From the NCBI RefSeq assembly GCF_000488255.1, contig NZ_KI530755.1:496031-560030 (forward strand): a DNA stretch of 64,000 nt, given 5' to 3'. This DNA comes from Acinetobacter indicus CIP 110367. GTDB taxonomy: Bacteria; Pseudomonadota; Gammaproteobacteria; Pseudomonadales; Moraxellaceae. Made by a program: the position numbers and the translations under genes. Positions 10,204 through 18,576 of the stretch are shown here, in pieces. How positions within the stretch are numbered: the first letter of the stretch is position 1; every line of letters begins with the position of its first letter. A model generated the notes under the pieces. That model saw nothing but the letters and a program-made list of their open reading frames with translations. It made no database searches and was not told the origin of the DNA.

Positions 10204-11178
10204 ATGCAGCAGCAAATTGATATTGTAATTGCCTGGGTGGATGGTAATGATCCAGCACATAAAATAAAGCGGCAGAAATATCTAAATTCTCAACATAGTC
10301 TTTCTTCTGTTGAAGATACACGCTTTGCGAGTAATGATGAGATTTACTACAATATTGCATCTATACTTAAATATGTACCATACGTTGGAAAAATTTTTAT
10401 TGTCACTGACCAACAAGCCCCATTAGCACTTTCCGCATTTCAAGATCAAGGTCTCTGCTCTAAAGATCAGATACAAGTAATAGATCATACAAGTCTGTTT
10501 TCTGGATATGAGCAGTGTCTTCCTACATTTAACTCTTTATCTATTGAAGCAATGTTATGGAATATTCCCAATATTTCTGATTATTTCCTTTATTTGAATG
10601 ATGATTTCTTCTTTAATGCTCCTTCGGCTATAGAGGATTTCCTAATAAATGATCGAATAAAAATATATGGGCATTGGCAATCTAATTTTACTTTGAAAAT
10701 GAAATATCAGTATCGAAGTTGGTTAAAGAAACAGTTTCAAAAAGAACCTAAGAGCAAGTATACGATTGCTCAAATGTTAAGTGCGGATATATTGGGTTTG
10801 AATAAGTATTATGAAATACATCATAGACCACATATTTTATCTAAACAGCTATTAGAAAAGTATTTTGAAGATCATACAGAAATACTCTATAACCAAATTC
10901 AATATAAATTTAGAGATTTTGATCAGTATTTACCTGTAGGTTTAAATAATCACCTTGCTATTCAGCAAGATAAAGCTATCTTAGAAGGTGATATTCAAAT
11001 TGCATACTTAAAAAACAGTCAAGGAATTGATTCCTTTTGTAAGCAGTTAGTAAATACTGATTTTAAATTTGGGTGTATACAAAGCTTAGATCAGTTTAAT
11101 GGTACTGATAGACTAAAAATTATAGAAGGACTGAAATACAAATTTTCAGATTATCTTCCCAATATATTGAAGAGCTAA
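10204..11178 (+). CDS. Stealth-family sugar-phosphate transferase
   Basis: A 324-residue protein with conserved regions of the Stealth family, which contains hexose-1-phosphoryltransferases of bacterial capsules and the eukaryotic GlcNAc-1-phosphotransferase. CR1 is seen at the N-terminus (IDIVIAWVDGNDP). CR2 starts near residue 40 (SNDEIYYNIASILKYVPYVG) and includes YLNDDFFF at 130-137. HHRPHILSK occurs further on, in the CR3-like part. The family forms phosphodiester links, so a phosphate-bridged sugar in the outer core is the inference. Strongly AT-rich. It ends 8 bp before the GT25 gene on the same strand, so they are co-transcribed. Confidence 0.82.
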   Translation: MQQQIDIVIAWVDGNDPAHKIKRQKYLNSQHSLSSVEDTRFASNDEIYYNIASILKYVPYVGKIFIVTDQQAPLALSAFQDQGLCSKDQIQVIDHTSLFSGYEQCLPTFNSLSIEAMLWNIPNISDYFLYLNDDFFFNAPSAIEDFLINDRIKIYGHWQSNFTLKMKYQYRSWLKKQFQKEPKSKYTIAQMLSADILGLNKYYEIHHRPHILSKQLLEKYFEDHTEILYNQIQYKFRDFDQYLPVGLNNHLAIQQDKAILEGDIQIAYLKNSQGIDSFCKQLVNTDFKFGCIQSLDQFNGTDRLKIIEGLKYKFSDYLPNILKS

Positions 11179-11186
11179 ATATTGTC

Positions 11187-11945
11187 ATGAAAGTCGTTAC
11201 ATATCTGATTAATCTAGAAGGAAGTGATGAGCGTTTAAAAAATGCCACTGAAATTCTATCCTCTCAAGATGTTGAATTCATTAGATTCCCTGCAGTTGAT
11301 GGGCGTGGTAAGGCGTTAACTGAATTTAAGGACTATAATGATGAAAAAGCAAAACAAGTAATGGGGAGAAGTTTATTAAATGCTGAAATTGGATGCTATT
11401 TAAGTCATATTGGTTGTATCCATCAGTTTTTGGCATCTGATGCAGATTATTTAATCGTATTGGAAGATGATATGGTATTAGAAAATGATTATAAAAAAAC
11501 AATATATGAAGTTATTAGTTATTTAGACAAAAATAACAAAATAAATTGGAATGTTATTAATATTGGTCCCAAAAAAAAGAAATTTTTTAAAAAACTTAAT
11601 AATTTTAATGGATATGAGTTGTTACGTGTATACTATTTTCCGATAAGAACTATTGGCCTTGTATGGTCAAGAAAAGGTGCTCAAGAGTTTTTGGAGCAAG
11701 GTAGTGAAATATTTATGCCAATAGATAATTATTTACAATATTGGCTAAGTCGAAATAGTAAAGGGCTTTCAATCTGGAAGCCTTTAGTAAAACCAAGTGG
11801 TTTTGAAAGTGTAATTGATAAAAATCGGAGTAAAAAGAAATATAATAGTTTATATTTTAGTATGAGAAAACAAATTAGAACGTGGAAAACAAGATTTATA
11901 GCTATTAATAATATGGTTATAAATAAAAATGGAAATCCTAATTAG
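11187..11945 (+). CDS. Glycosyltransferase family 25 (LOS biosynthesis)
   Basis: A 252-residue GT25 enzyme, the family of Haemophilus and Neisseria LOS galactosyl/glucosyltransferases. It shows the N-terminal YLINLEGSDERL motif, the RFPAVDGRG segment, GCYLSHIGC and the acidic metal motif VLEDDM (LEDD at 92-95). It is AT-rich like its neighbours. Its last codons (NKNGNPN, stop) lie inside the 44-bp palindrome at 11920-11963. The stop region overlaps by 8 bp the 3' end of the convergent gene on minus. The acceptor sugar is unknown. Confidence 0.85.
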   Translation: MKVVTYLINLEGSDERLKNATEILSSQDVEFIRFPAVDGRGKALTEFKDYNDEKAKQVMGRSLLNAEIGCYLSHIGCIHQFLASDADYLIVLEDDMVLENDYKKTIYEVISYLDKNNKINWNVINIGPKKKKFFKKLNNFNGYELLRVYYFPIRTIGLVWSRKGAQEFLEQGSEIFMPIDNYLQYWLSRNSKGLSIWKPLVKPSGFESVIDKNRSKKKYNSLYFSMRKQIRTWKTRFIAINNMVINKNGNPN

Positions 11946-11963
11946 GATTTCCATTTTTATTTA
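11920..11963. terminator. 44-bp perfect palindrome spanning the 3' ends of two convergent glycan genes
   Basis: Every base from 11920 pairs with its partner to 11963 around a centre at 11941/11942 (CCTAA|TTAGG), with A/T-rich outer arms. Transcribed either way it gives a long hairpin ending in a U-rich stretch, so it can serve as a bidirectional terminator. It lies inside both reading frames: each gene ends in codons for NKNGNPN followed by TAG. Confidence 0.85.
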
Positions 11964-13158
11964 ATCTTAAAAACAATTTTTTTAAGAAACTCTCTTTGAA
12001 AGGAGTAATTTTTACTTTTGGAATATCATTAGGGAAAATTAAATTTAGATGGGAGTATAGTTTCTGATCAACATAGTGAACTGATTGGTCTAATACTACA
12101 CTGTTGGTACGTTGTGTTTTCCAATTATAGTTTATTGCTTTAAAATGAGCATAGTATAATCCTTTGATTCTTTTTAAAGAAACTTTTCTTATAGAATGGA
12201 CTTTCCATTGAGTTAGATCATCTAGTTTTGATGGATTAATACACCACTTATAATCAGTATGTTGGTCTTTTTTACTTCTATATGCATAATTAAAAAAGCG
12301 AGTTGACACATTAGCATCTAAAGGAATTGATTGAATCCAAAAGCCAGGATAAATTAGACCTTTATGTTGACCTAATAATTTGAAAATAGATTCTTTTTTA
12401 GGTGTAATAATTAATTCATCTATATCTGCATTAATCACCCCAGCAGCATATTTCAAAAACCTGTGTTTGGCATGCTCAAACATACCATATTGGCAATAAT
12501 CTGAATCCCAAGGAGTTTTTTCTTTTCCACTATAGATGCCGCCCTGCGGTCCATACTTAAAATTCCAAGGTACTAAATATATATCAACATCGAGATTCTG
12601 TTTGGTTAAAAAATCTTTTAGCTCTTCAAGAGTATAATGGTCTGAACTGTTGTCATAGAATAAAACAGTATCAATACCATGATATTTTTTATAAAAAAAG
12701 ATCCAATCACTTATCCATTCAAATTTATTATTTTTTGAAAGAGTGAAAAGGACTTTTTTATCTTTAAATTTTTCAAGAAAGTTGTTATTAATACTTATAT
12801 TAAATGAAATGTTTTTATAATTCCAAGTTAATATTTGGGGCTTTGTTACTACTTGGTTGATATAATTAACTTGTAGACGGTCAAATTTTATAGTATTTAT
12901 TTCTTTAGAATAATTTTTATTATCTAAATAAAAGTTTGCTTCTTCAATAAAGCTTTCTAGTCCATTAAGAGGTGGTCCGGATATAATAACCTTCTTATTG
13001 GAAAAGAAAACATCATAACAAAGTGTTTTAGAATCAAATTTATCGTAATAATCATTTGGTCTTAAGTGAGCGGGTCTTGGAATTGTTCTACTATAATTTT
13101 CTGAATCTGGGATTATACAAGGAGATACATTAATGATTTCAATAGTATGTTTGCACAT
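11938..13158 (-). CDS. Putative glycosyltransferase, GT92/GT2-like
   Basis: A 406-residue AT-rich gene on the opposite strand to its neighbours. From about residue 140 it shows FTLSKNNKFEWISDWIFFYK followed by YHGIDTVLFYDNSSDH and a later GVINADIDELII. This pattern (working away from home, then a short peptide with an acidic DxDE motif) matches GT92 and Glyco_tranf_2_4 proteins. The first 130 residues are less conserved. Substrate unknown. Its end overlaps the GT25 gene by 8 bp and shares the seven-residue C-terminus with it. It starts divergently from the next gene. Confidence 0.7.
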   Translation of the reverse strand: MCKHTIEIINVSPCIIPDSENYSRTIPRPAHLRPNDYYDKFDSKTLCYDVFFSNKKVIISGPPLNGLESFIEEANFYLDNKNYSKEINTIKFDRLQVNYINQVVTKPQILTWNYKNISFNISINNNFLEKFKDKKVLFTLSKNNKFEWISDWIFFYKKYHGIDTVLFYDNSSDHYTLEELKDFLTKQNLDVDIYLVPWNFKYGPQGGIYSGKEKTPWDSDYCQYGMFEHAKHRFLKYAAGVINADIDELIITPKKESIFKLLGQHKGLIYPGFWIQSIPLDANVSTRFFNYAYRSKKDQHTDYKWCINPSKLDDLTQWKVHSIRKVSLKRIKGLYYAHFKAINYNWKTQRTNSVVLDQSVHYVDQKLYSHLNLIFPNDIPKVKITPFKESFLKKLFLRLNKNGNPN

Positions 13159-13323
13159 GGCTTTCCTGAAAAGTATAATAGAACTAATAGGTTGCTTTAA
13201 ATCGTGTTGTGTTCGTTATAATTTAGCATTAATTTTATTTTTTATAAAGTAAAAAAATTAAAAGTTAAGACTAATTAATTGCTAATATATGTAAATCTAC
13301 TACCACTATTGTCATGCTGAATA

Positions 13324-14487
13324 ATGAATAAATTTATTTTTGAGTATCCTAAAGATTGGGTAAAAATGGCAGACTCACAAAATATAGCATTTTTGAATAA
13401 TATTAATTTATGTTTAATTGAATTAAATCAATTGGTTAGCTCTATACCGGTAGGGTATCCATCATATGGTATAGCACGCCCCCATACAGAAGGTCCTTAT
13501 CTCTCATTCCATAGTTATAACAATCCAGAAGGAGTGTGGTCTTATAAAGAAGCTCCTATTAAAGGACTATATTCTATTGATCCAAAAGGATATGGAGGAT
13601 GGTCGGATATTGCTAAAAATCCAGCTAAATATCAGCATGAAATTAATAATATTGCTAACTATGATGAAATTTTGCAACCTTTTATTAATCAATTAAAGCA
13701 AGGTATATCGAAGTATAAACAATCTAAAACAAAGTTAACCTTTGAAGGAGATTTTATTCTATTTGCTTTACAAGTCAGAACTGATAGTGTTGCAGATCAT
13801 GCTTATTTAGATGTGGTAGATGTTATTGAAAGGATCTCAGAGTTGGCTATTCAATATAAAAAAAGAGTAGTAATAAAACTTCATCCAAAATGTGATTCAG
13901 AATTATTGAAGTCACTTGTATTTAAACTAAGTTATAATAATAAGTGGATTTTTATTTCAAATGGAGATATTACTCAACTTATTCAAATGAGTAAGTGTGT
14001 GCTAGCTTGTAACTCTGGGGTTAGTTTAGAGTCCTTGTTATTGAATAAAAAAGTATATTGTTTTGGTGAAAGTGAGTGGTTTTCGATTACAAATAAAATT
14101 AAAGCATTGGATCAAGTTGAGGATATTTTTGTTAATTATGATTTAGATTATAATTTATCAATTTATCAAAAAAAATATCTGGCTTTTTTATTGTCAAAAT
14201 ACTGGGTTGGTTATAATGGTAAAGCTGAAATAAAAAGAAAGTTGGAGGTTATTATTGATGAAAATAAATTTATAAAGCAGAATATAGATATAGAGGAAGA
14301 GTCTATTTTAAATATTTTAAATGCTCAGGAAGATTATATGAAAAGAGTTAAGAGAGTTGTTTTAATTGAGCGTGATTTTGAAGGGCAGAAAAATTTATTG
14401 AAGCATCTAAGATCTAATCCTTTTTATTTAATATTTTATTTTATGAAATTTAATTTTTTAAAACTAAAGGGTAAGTTGAATATTTAA
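13324..14487 (+). CDS. Capsule-type polysaccharide biosynthesis protein (GT-B-like)
   Basis: A 387-residue AT-rich gene. The C-terminal half has VVIKLHPK followed by LIQMSKCVLACNSGVSLESLL and KKVYCFGESEW. This is the pattern of KpsS/KpsC-like capsule biosynthesis glycosyltransferases: a strand ending in a HP motif, a Ser/Gly turn and an acidic pair that hold the nucleotide sugar. I cannot assign the sugar. It is the last AT-rich member of the block and converges on the lipid A acyltransferase-like gene. The tail (from about residue 335) is basic and hydrophobic, which would suit peripheral membrane binding. Confidence 0.65.
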   Translation: MNKFIFEYPKDWVKMADSQNIAFLNNINLCLIELNQLVSSIPVGYPSYGIARPHTEGPYLSFHSYNNPEGVWSYKEAPIKGLYSIDPKGYGGWSDIAKNPAKYQHEINNIANYDEILQPFINQLKQGISKYKQSKTKLTFEGDFILFALQVRTDSVADHAYLDVVDVIERISELAIQYKKRVVIKLHPKCDSELLKSLVFKLSYNNKWIFISNGDITQLIQMSKCVLACNSGVSLESLLLNKKVYCFGESEWFSITNKIKALDQVEDIFVNYDLDYNLSIYQKKYLAFLLSKYWVGYNGKAEIKRKLEVIIDENKFIKQNIDIEEESILNILNAQEDYMKRVKRVVLIERDFEGQKNLLKHLRSNPFYLIFYFMKFNFLKLKGKLNI

Positions 14488-14523
14488 TAATTTATTTTAG
14501 AATTTTCTTATTTTGATGATTGT

Positions 14524-15387
14524 TTATTTATATATACTTATATTAATGTAAACCTTCCTAAACCTCTTATACCCCCACAAATACTGTTCTGGAGCGACAT
14601 TAATCATGCGCTCCATTTCTTTATTCAGTGTATCGACTGAAAGCTGCAAATCTTTGGCATTAATCTCTGCAGATAAGGTCTGCACATGCAGCTCAAAGCC
14701 ACTTAAATCTTCACGGCGTAAACAGCTTAAGCCAATCACTGAACACTGGGTCTTGGCTGCCAGTTTAGAGAGCAAGGTAGAGGAAAGTGCATTCTGACCA
14801 AAGAAAGGTGAATAAATACCCCCCGACTCTTTAGGCACATGATCCGGTAAAATCGCAGCAAATCCACCTTGTTTTAAATGCTTAAATAAGGCACGTACGC
14901 CTGTTTCATCGGTGGGTACCAGTGTGGCATTAAGGCGCTGGCGTGCTTCCAGCATAAACCGGTCTACATCCGGATTTTTGCTCGGTTTATACATAATGAC
15001 CGGTGCAGTATGTAAATTCACCCAGGCATTCATCAATTCCCAGGTGCCAAAATGCGGCACCACTGCCAAGGTCCCATTCGGGTTTTGCAGGGCGTCTAAA
15101 AAAATATCTTCTCCATGCACGACCTTGATCTGTTCAAGGGCAAACTCCGGTGCAGAACCCCAAATCTTGACCGATTCTGCATAGGTCATACATTGGCTTT
15201 TTATGCTGCGCTTTGTGAGCTGCTCCCGTTCTGATTCAGATAACTCCGGATAAGCAGACTTTAAATTAATTTCTGTCACACGTCGGGTGGAGGAGTTGCT
15301 CACATACAGCAACCAGCCCACAGATCGGGCGGTGACCTGAATCAAGCGCAGGGGGAGTTTGGAGAAATTTTTAAGAAGGGAATACAT
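14524..15387 (-). CDS. Lipid A late acyltransferase (LpxL/HtrB/LpxM family)
   Basis: A 287-residue membrane-associated enzyme that adds a secondary acyl chain to lipid A. The catalytic HX4D/E motif is HFGTWE, with the substrate motif PDHVPKESGG further on and a hydrophobic N-terminal anchor (LIQVTARSVGWLLYV). The position beside the outer-core genes and aspS fits. The chain added cannot be told from sequence. The C-terminal residues (VYINISIYK) are encoded by AT-rich DNA unlike the rest of the gene, so the junction with the imported block may run through the gene end. It is followed by only 36 bp before the convergent gene. Confidence 0.85.
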   Translation of the reverse strand: MYSLLKNFSKLPLRLIQVTARSVGWLLYVSNSSTRRVTEINLKSAYPELSESEREQLTKRSIKSQCMTYAESVKIWGSAPEFALEQIKVVHGEDIFLDALQNPNGTLAVVPHFGTWELMNAWVNLHTAPVIMYKPSKNPDVDRFMLEARQRLNATLVPTDETGVRALFKHLKQGGFAAILPDHVPKESGGIYSPFFGQNALSSTLLSKLAAKTQCSVIGLSCLRREDLSGFELHVQTLSAEINAKDLQLSVDTLNKEMERMINVAPEQYLWGYKRFRKVYINISIYK

Positions 15388-15410
15388 GAATCAAGCAAGA
15401 GTCCGCGCAA

Positions 15411-15629
15411 TTATGGTCGATCTGCATTGCCTTTTAAGACCATATAAATCAGTCCGACAAAAATCAGCAAGGCGCCGATAATACTACTCAGGCTGAAATA
15501 CACAATACGGTCATTGGTATCAAGCGCAAACAGGTTATTCGCCAAGATATAACGCATAAACAGCCATTGTACAATCGAAAAGACAATGAGCATGATACCA
15601 CGGTTACGTACTGCAGGACGCATTGCCAT
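15411..15629 (-). CDS. Small membrane protein, two predicted TM helices
   Basis: A 72-residue protein not assigned to a named family. A short basic N-terminus (MAMRPAVRNRG) is followed by two hydrophobic segments: IMLIVFSIVQWLFMRYIL (about 13-30) and IGALLIFVGLIYMVL (about 51-65). It ends 23 bp before the acyltransferase start on the same strand, so the two are probably one transcript. Its own start is about 110 bp from the aspS end, with a terminator between. Function unknown. Confidence 0.65.
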   Translation of the reverse strand: MAMRPAVRNRGIMLIVFSIVQWLFMRYILANNLFALDTNDRIVYFSLSSIIGALLIFVGLIYMVLKGNADRP

Positions 15630-15697
15630 TGCTGAATCACCTAAGAATGAAAACTGCAGTTATTATGCCATTGCTCGGCAGTGATCTCAATGTAATA

Positions 15698-15724
15698 AAA
15701 AAGCCCCGCAAGTGCAGGGCTTCT
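15698..15724 (-). terminator. aspS terminator
   Basis: AAGCCC pairs with GGGCTT (15701-15706 with 15717-15722), with further partial pairing inside. On minus the stem is followed by TTTTATT. Confidence 0.75.
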
Positions 15725-15740
15725 TTAGAATGACAAGCTA

Positions 15741-17525
15741 TTATTCTTGAGATTCCGCTTTTGGTTTTTCACGTAAGCGAATACCCAAATCACGCAGTTG
15801 AGTCGCTTCAACTGGTGCTGGTGCTTGAGTCAATGGACATTCAGCAGTCTTGGTTTTCGGGAATGCAATCACATCACGAATAGACGCACCGCCGGTCATC
15901 AGCATCACTAAACGGTCCAGACCGAATGCTAGACCACCGTGTGGAGGCGCACCGTAACGTAAAGCATTTAGTAAGAAGCTGAATTTCTCTTCAGCTTCTT
16001 CTTCACCAATACCTAAAGCTTCAAAGATGGCTTTTTGCATTTCCAGGTTGTGAATACGCAGTGAACCACCACCGATTTCAGTGCCGTTCAATACCATATC
16101 GTAAGCGACAGACAGCGCAGCACCCGGGTTGTTCTTCACGTCTTCAACGCTTGATTTTGGCAGCGTGAATGGGTGATGCACAGAAGTCCATTTGCCATCA
16201 TCAGTTTCTTCGAACATTGGGAAGTCAACTACCCAAAGCGGAGCCCATTCGCACGTCGAAAGATTCATGTCGTGACCGATCTTGACACGAAGCGCGCCCA
16301 TTGCGTCATTCACAACTTTGGCTTTATCTGCACCGAAGAAGACGATGTCACCATTTTCAGCACCAACGCGTTTTAAGAGATCCAGCACGATTGGCTCGAT
16401 GAATTTCACGATTGGCGATTGCAGGCCTTCGATACCTTTTTCAAGTTCGTTGACTTTGATGTAAGCCAGACCTTTGGCACCGTAGATACCCACGAATTTG
16501 GTGTATTCATCAATTGCACTACGTGGCAGTGAACCTGCACCCGGAACGCGAAGTGCCACAATACGGCCTTTCGGATCTTTGGCAGGGCCAGCGAATACCT
16601 TGAACTCAACGTCTTGCATTAAATCTGCAACATCAATCAGTTTCAACGGAATACGCAGGTCCGGTTTGTCGGATGCATAGTCACGTATCGCATCGGCATA
16701 GGTCATACGCGGGAATTTTTCGAATTCAACGTTTAGAAGCTCTTTGAACATCTTCACGGTCAAACGTTCCATCAGATCCATGATGTCATCATCGCTCATG
16801 AACGATGTTTCAACGTCGATCTGGGTAAATTCTGGCTGACGGTCCGCACGTAAGTCTTCGTCACGGAAACATTTGGCGATTTGATAATAACGGTCAATAC
16901 CACCCACCATCAATAACTGTTTGAACAGCTGTGGTGATTGTGGCAGTGCGTAGAAGCTACCGTTAGATACACGACTTGGAACCAGGTAGTCACGTGCACC
17001 TTCAGGCGTTGCACGAGTCAAAATTGGGGTTTCAACGTCTAGGAAACCGTTGTCTTCGAAGTAGTTACGAATCAGGTTGGTCAGTTTAGAACGGAAACGT
17101 AAGCGCTCTAACATTTCTGGACGACGGATGTCCAGGAAGCGGTATTTCAGACGGATTTCTTCAGAAATATTGGTGTTTTCATCATTCAGTGGGAATGGCG
17201 GCGTTTCAGATTGAGCCAGCACTTCAATTTCTTTGCCCAATACTTCAATCTGGCCACTGACCATATTGGCATTTTCAGTACCCGCATAACGGCGGCGTAC
17301 ACGGCCTGTAATTTTTAATACGAATTCAGAACGAGCTTTATCTGCTGTGGCAAACGCTTCTGGGGTATCCGGGTCGATAACCACTTGTACCAGACCGTCA
17401 CGGTCACGCATATCCAGGAAGATCACCCCACCGTGGTCACGGCGACGATGTACCCAACCACACAAGGTTACGGTTTGGTCGATTTGAGCTTCGGTTAAAG
17501 AACCGCAGTAATGAGTTCGCATCAT
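15741..17525 (-). CDS. aspS: Aspartyl-tRNA synthetase
   Basis: Charges tRNA-Asp (and possibly tRNA-Asn, if the organism relies on the GatCAB route). The 594 residues match bacterial AspRS. The N-terminal OB-fold anticodon domain shows [15 protein letters not shown]. The class II motif 2 is [18 protein letters not shown], and motif 3 is [13 protein letters not shown] near residue 540. The bacterial GAD insertion lies between. It marks the right edge of the outer-core locus. The start at 17525 is the second Met of MMRTHYCG or the one before it. Confidence 0.97.
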   Translation of the reverse strand: MMRTHYCGSLTEAQIDQTVTLCGWVHRRRDHGGVIFLDMRDRDGLVQVVIDPDTPEAFATADKARSEFVLKITGRVRRRYAGTENANMVSGQIEVLGKEIEVLAQSETPPFPLNDENTNISEEIRLKYRFLDIRRPEMLERLRFRSKLTNLIRNYFEDNGFLDVETPILTRATPEGARDYLVPSRVSNGSFYALPQSPQLFKQLLMVGGIDRYYQIAKCFRDEDLRADRQPEFTQIDVETSFMSDDDIMDLMERLTVKMFKELLNVEFEKFPRMTYADAIRDYASDKPDLRIPLKLIDVADLMQDVEFKVFAGPAKDPKGRIVALRVPGAGSLPRSAIDEYTKFVGIYGAKGLAYIKVNELEKGIEGLQSPIVKFIEPIVLDLLKRVGAENGDIVFFGADKAKVVNDAMGALRVKIGHDMNLSTCEWAPLWVVDFPMFEETDDGKWTSVHHPFTLPKSSVEDVKNNPGAALSVAYDMVLNGTEIGGGSLRIHNLEMQKAIFEALGIGEEEAEEKFSFLLNALRYGAPPHGGLAFGLDRLVMLMTGGASIRDVIAFPKTKTAECPLTQAPAPVEATQLRDLGIRLREKPKAESQE

Positions 17526-17669
17526 AGCGTAAAAAATCCAACTATATGGGTTAATGACAGCGCATACGTAAACAGCGTACCGCTTGAAGTAAATGTTGGA
17601 TTATGCCTCTTTGCAGGTTTTGTCACAAGAACTAGCGTGAAAAACCCGGCAAATTCCTGCTATTTCGAG

Positions 17670-18434
17670 TTAACCGAACTCATGATTGCGGTCCAGAATC
17701 TGAAATAAAATACAACCTAGGGTTAAAGCTATGAGTGCACCCTGACTAAACTCATTAAAAGCCCGGCCCAGAAAATAATAACGATGGCTATACCACAGTT
17801 CATCACTGAAATAGCGAGCATAATCCCAGACCGAATAGGCACCTAGCAAAATGGCTAGGCCAATCAGGATCGCTGCCGCTTGTTTGACTCGTCGGCTAAC
17901 TGGCCAGTGCTGACGATAGCGCTGATAATAACGCCAGCACATCCCCAGCAAAAACGGCAGGGCCAGAAGCGAACTGCCAATCTGCAAAATAAAATGTAGT
18001 GGATAGGTCTGGGAAAACCAGGACACCGGCTGGCTTAAGACGTTATGAAAGGCAAAAGTGCGAAAGTCGACGTGAGTTAAACCATCCCAAATTAAATGGG
18101 TGGCATTGCCTAGCAATAGCCCGAGGACTACCGCAAGCAAAAAACCAAAGGTCGACTTGAACGAATCCAGATTGAGCTCATGTTGTATGCCCAACGCCCG
18201 ATACAGCACCGGACGATAAATCAGATACCACGCCGCACAAAAAGCCAGACCCAGCCATAAATTTGGATGAACAATTGAACTCCATAAATGGTTCAAGCCG
18301 CCCTGATCGGTGGTAAATAAACGGCTTAAATCGGGCAGCATACAGCCAATGGCAAGGGCTGCAACGGGAAGACGATGACCTGTCAGCTGGGCAATGGGTG
18401 GTGCTAAAACCGCATGAGATAAGGTAAAGGGCAT
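17670..18434 (-). CDS. DUF4184 family integral membrane protein
   Basis: A 254-residue protein starting MPFTLSHAVLAPPI, the signature start of DUF4184 proteins. GCMLPDLSRLF follows, and the segment GNATHLIWDGLTH carries the conserved His/Asp residues that resemble metal-dependent membrane hydrolases. At least five hydrophobic helices. No characterised function. It is divergent from znuD, and the Zur-like box sits in the shared 142-bp gap, so zinc control of this gene is possible but unproven. Confidence 0.75.
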   Translation of the reverse strand: MPFTLSHAVLAPPIAQLTGHRLPVAALAIGCMLPDLSRLFTTDQGGLNHLWSSIVHPNLWLGLAFCAAWYLIYRPVLYRALGIQHELNLDSFKSTFGFLLAVVLGLLLGNATHLIWDGLTHVDFRTFAFHNVLSQPVSWFSQTYPLHFILQIGSSLLALPFLLGMCWRYYQRYRQHWPVSRRVKQAAAILIGLAILLGAYSVWDYARYFSDELWYSHRYYFLGRAFNEFSQGALIALTLGCILFQILDRNHEFG

Positions 18435-18528
18435 ACAGGCATAGACAATAAAAACAGAAAAATCCGCGAGGCCCTATAGCTTAACCAAGCAAAGATGAAT
18501 TTTATGTTTTTTATTGCAAAACAGTTGG

Positions 18529-18547
18529 AATGTTATATTATAACATT
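18529..18547. promoter_or_regulatory. Zur box upstream of znuD
   Basis: AATGTTATATTATAACATT is a perfect 19-bp palindrome and matches the Zur operator pattern of gammaproteobacteria (GTTATA-n-TATAAC core). It lies 29 bp before the znuD start, so Zur-Zn would block transcription there. Confidence 0.85.
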
Positions 18548-18576
18548 ATTCAAATTTGTTACTCTGAGCCTGAGTC

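Noticed and set aside
11938..13158. Reading the minus-strand glycan gene as a truncated or broken gene because its end overlaps the GT25 gene
   Set aside because: The frame is uninterrupted at 406 residues and the overlap is only 8 bp inside the shared palindrome.
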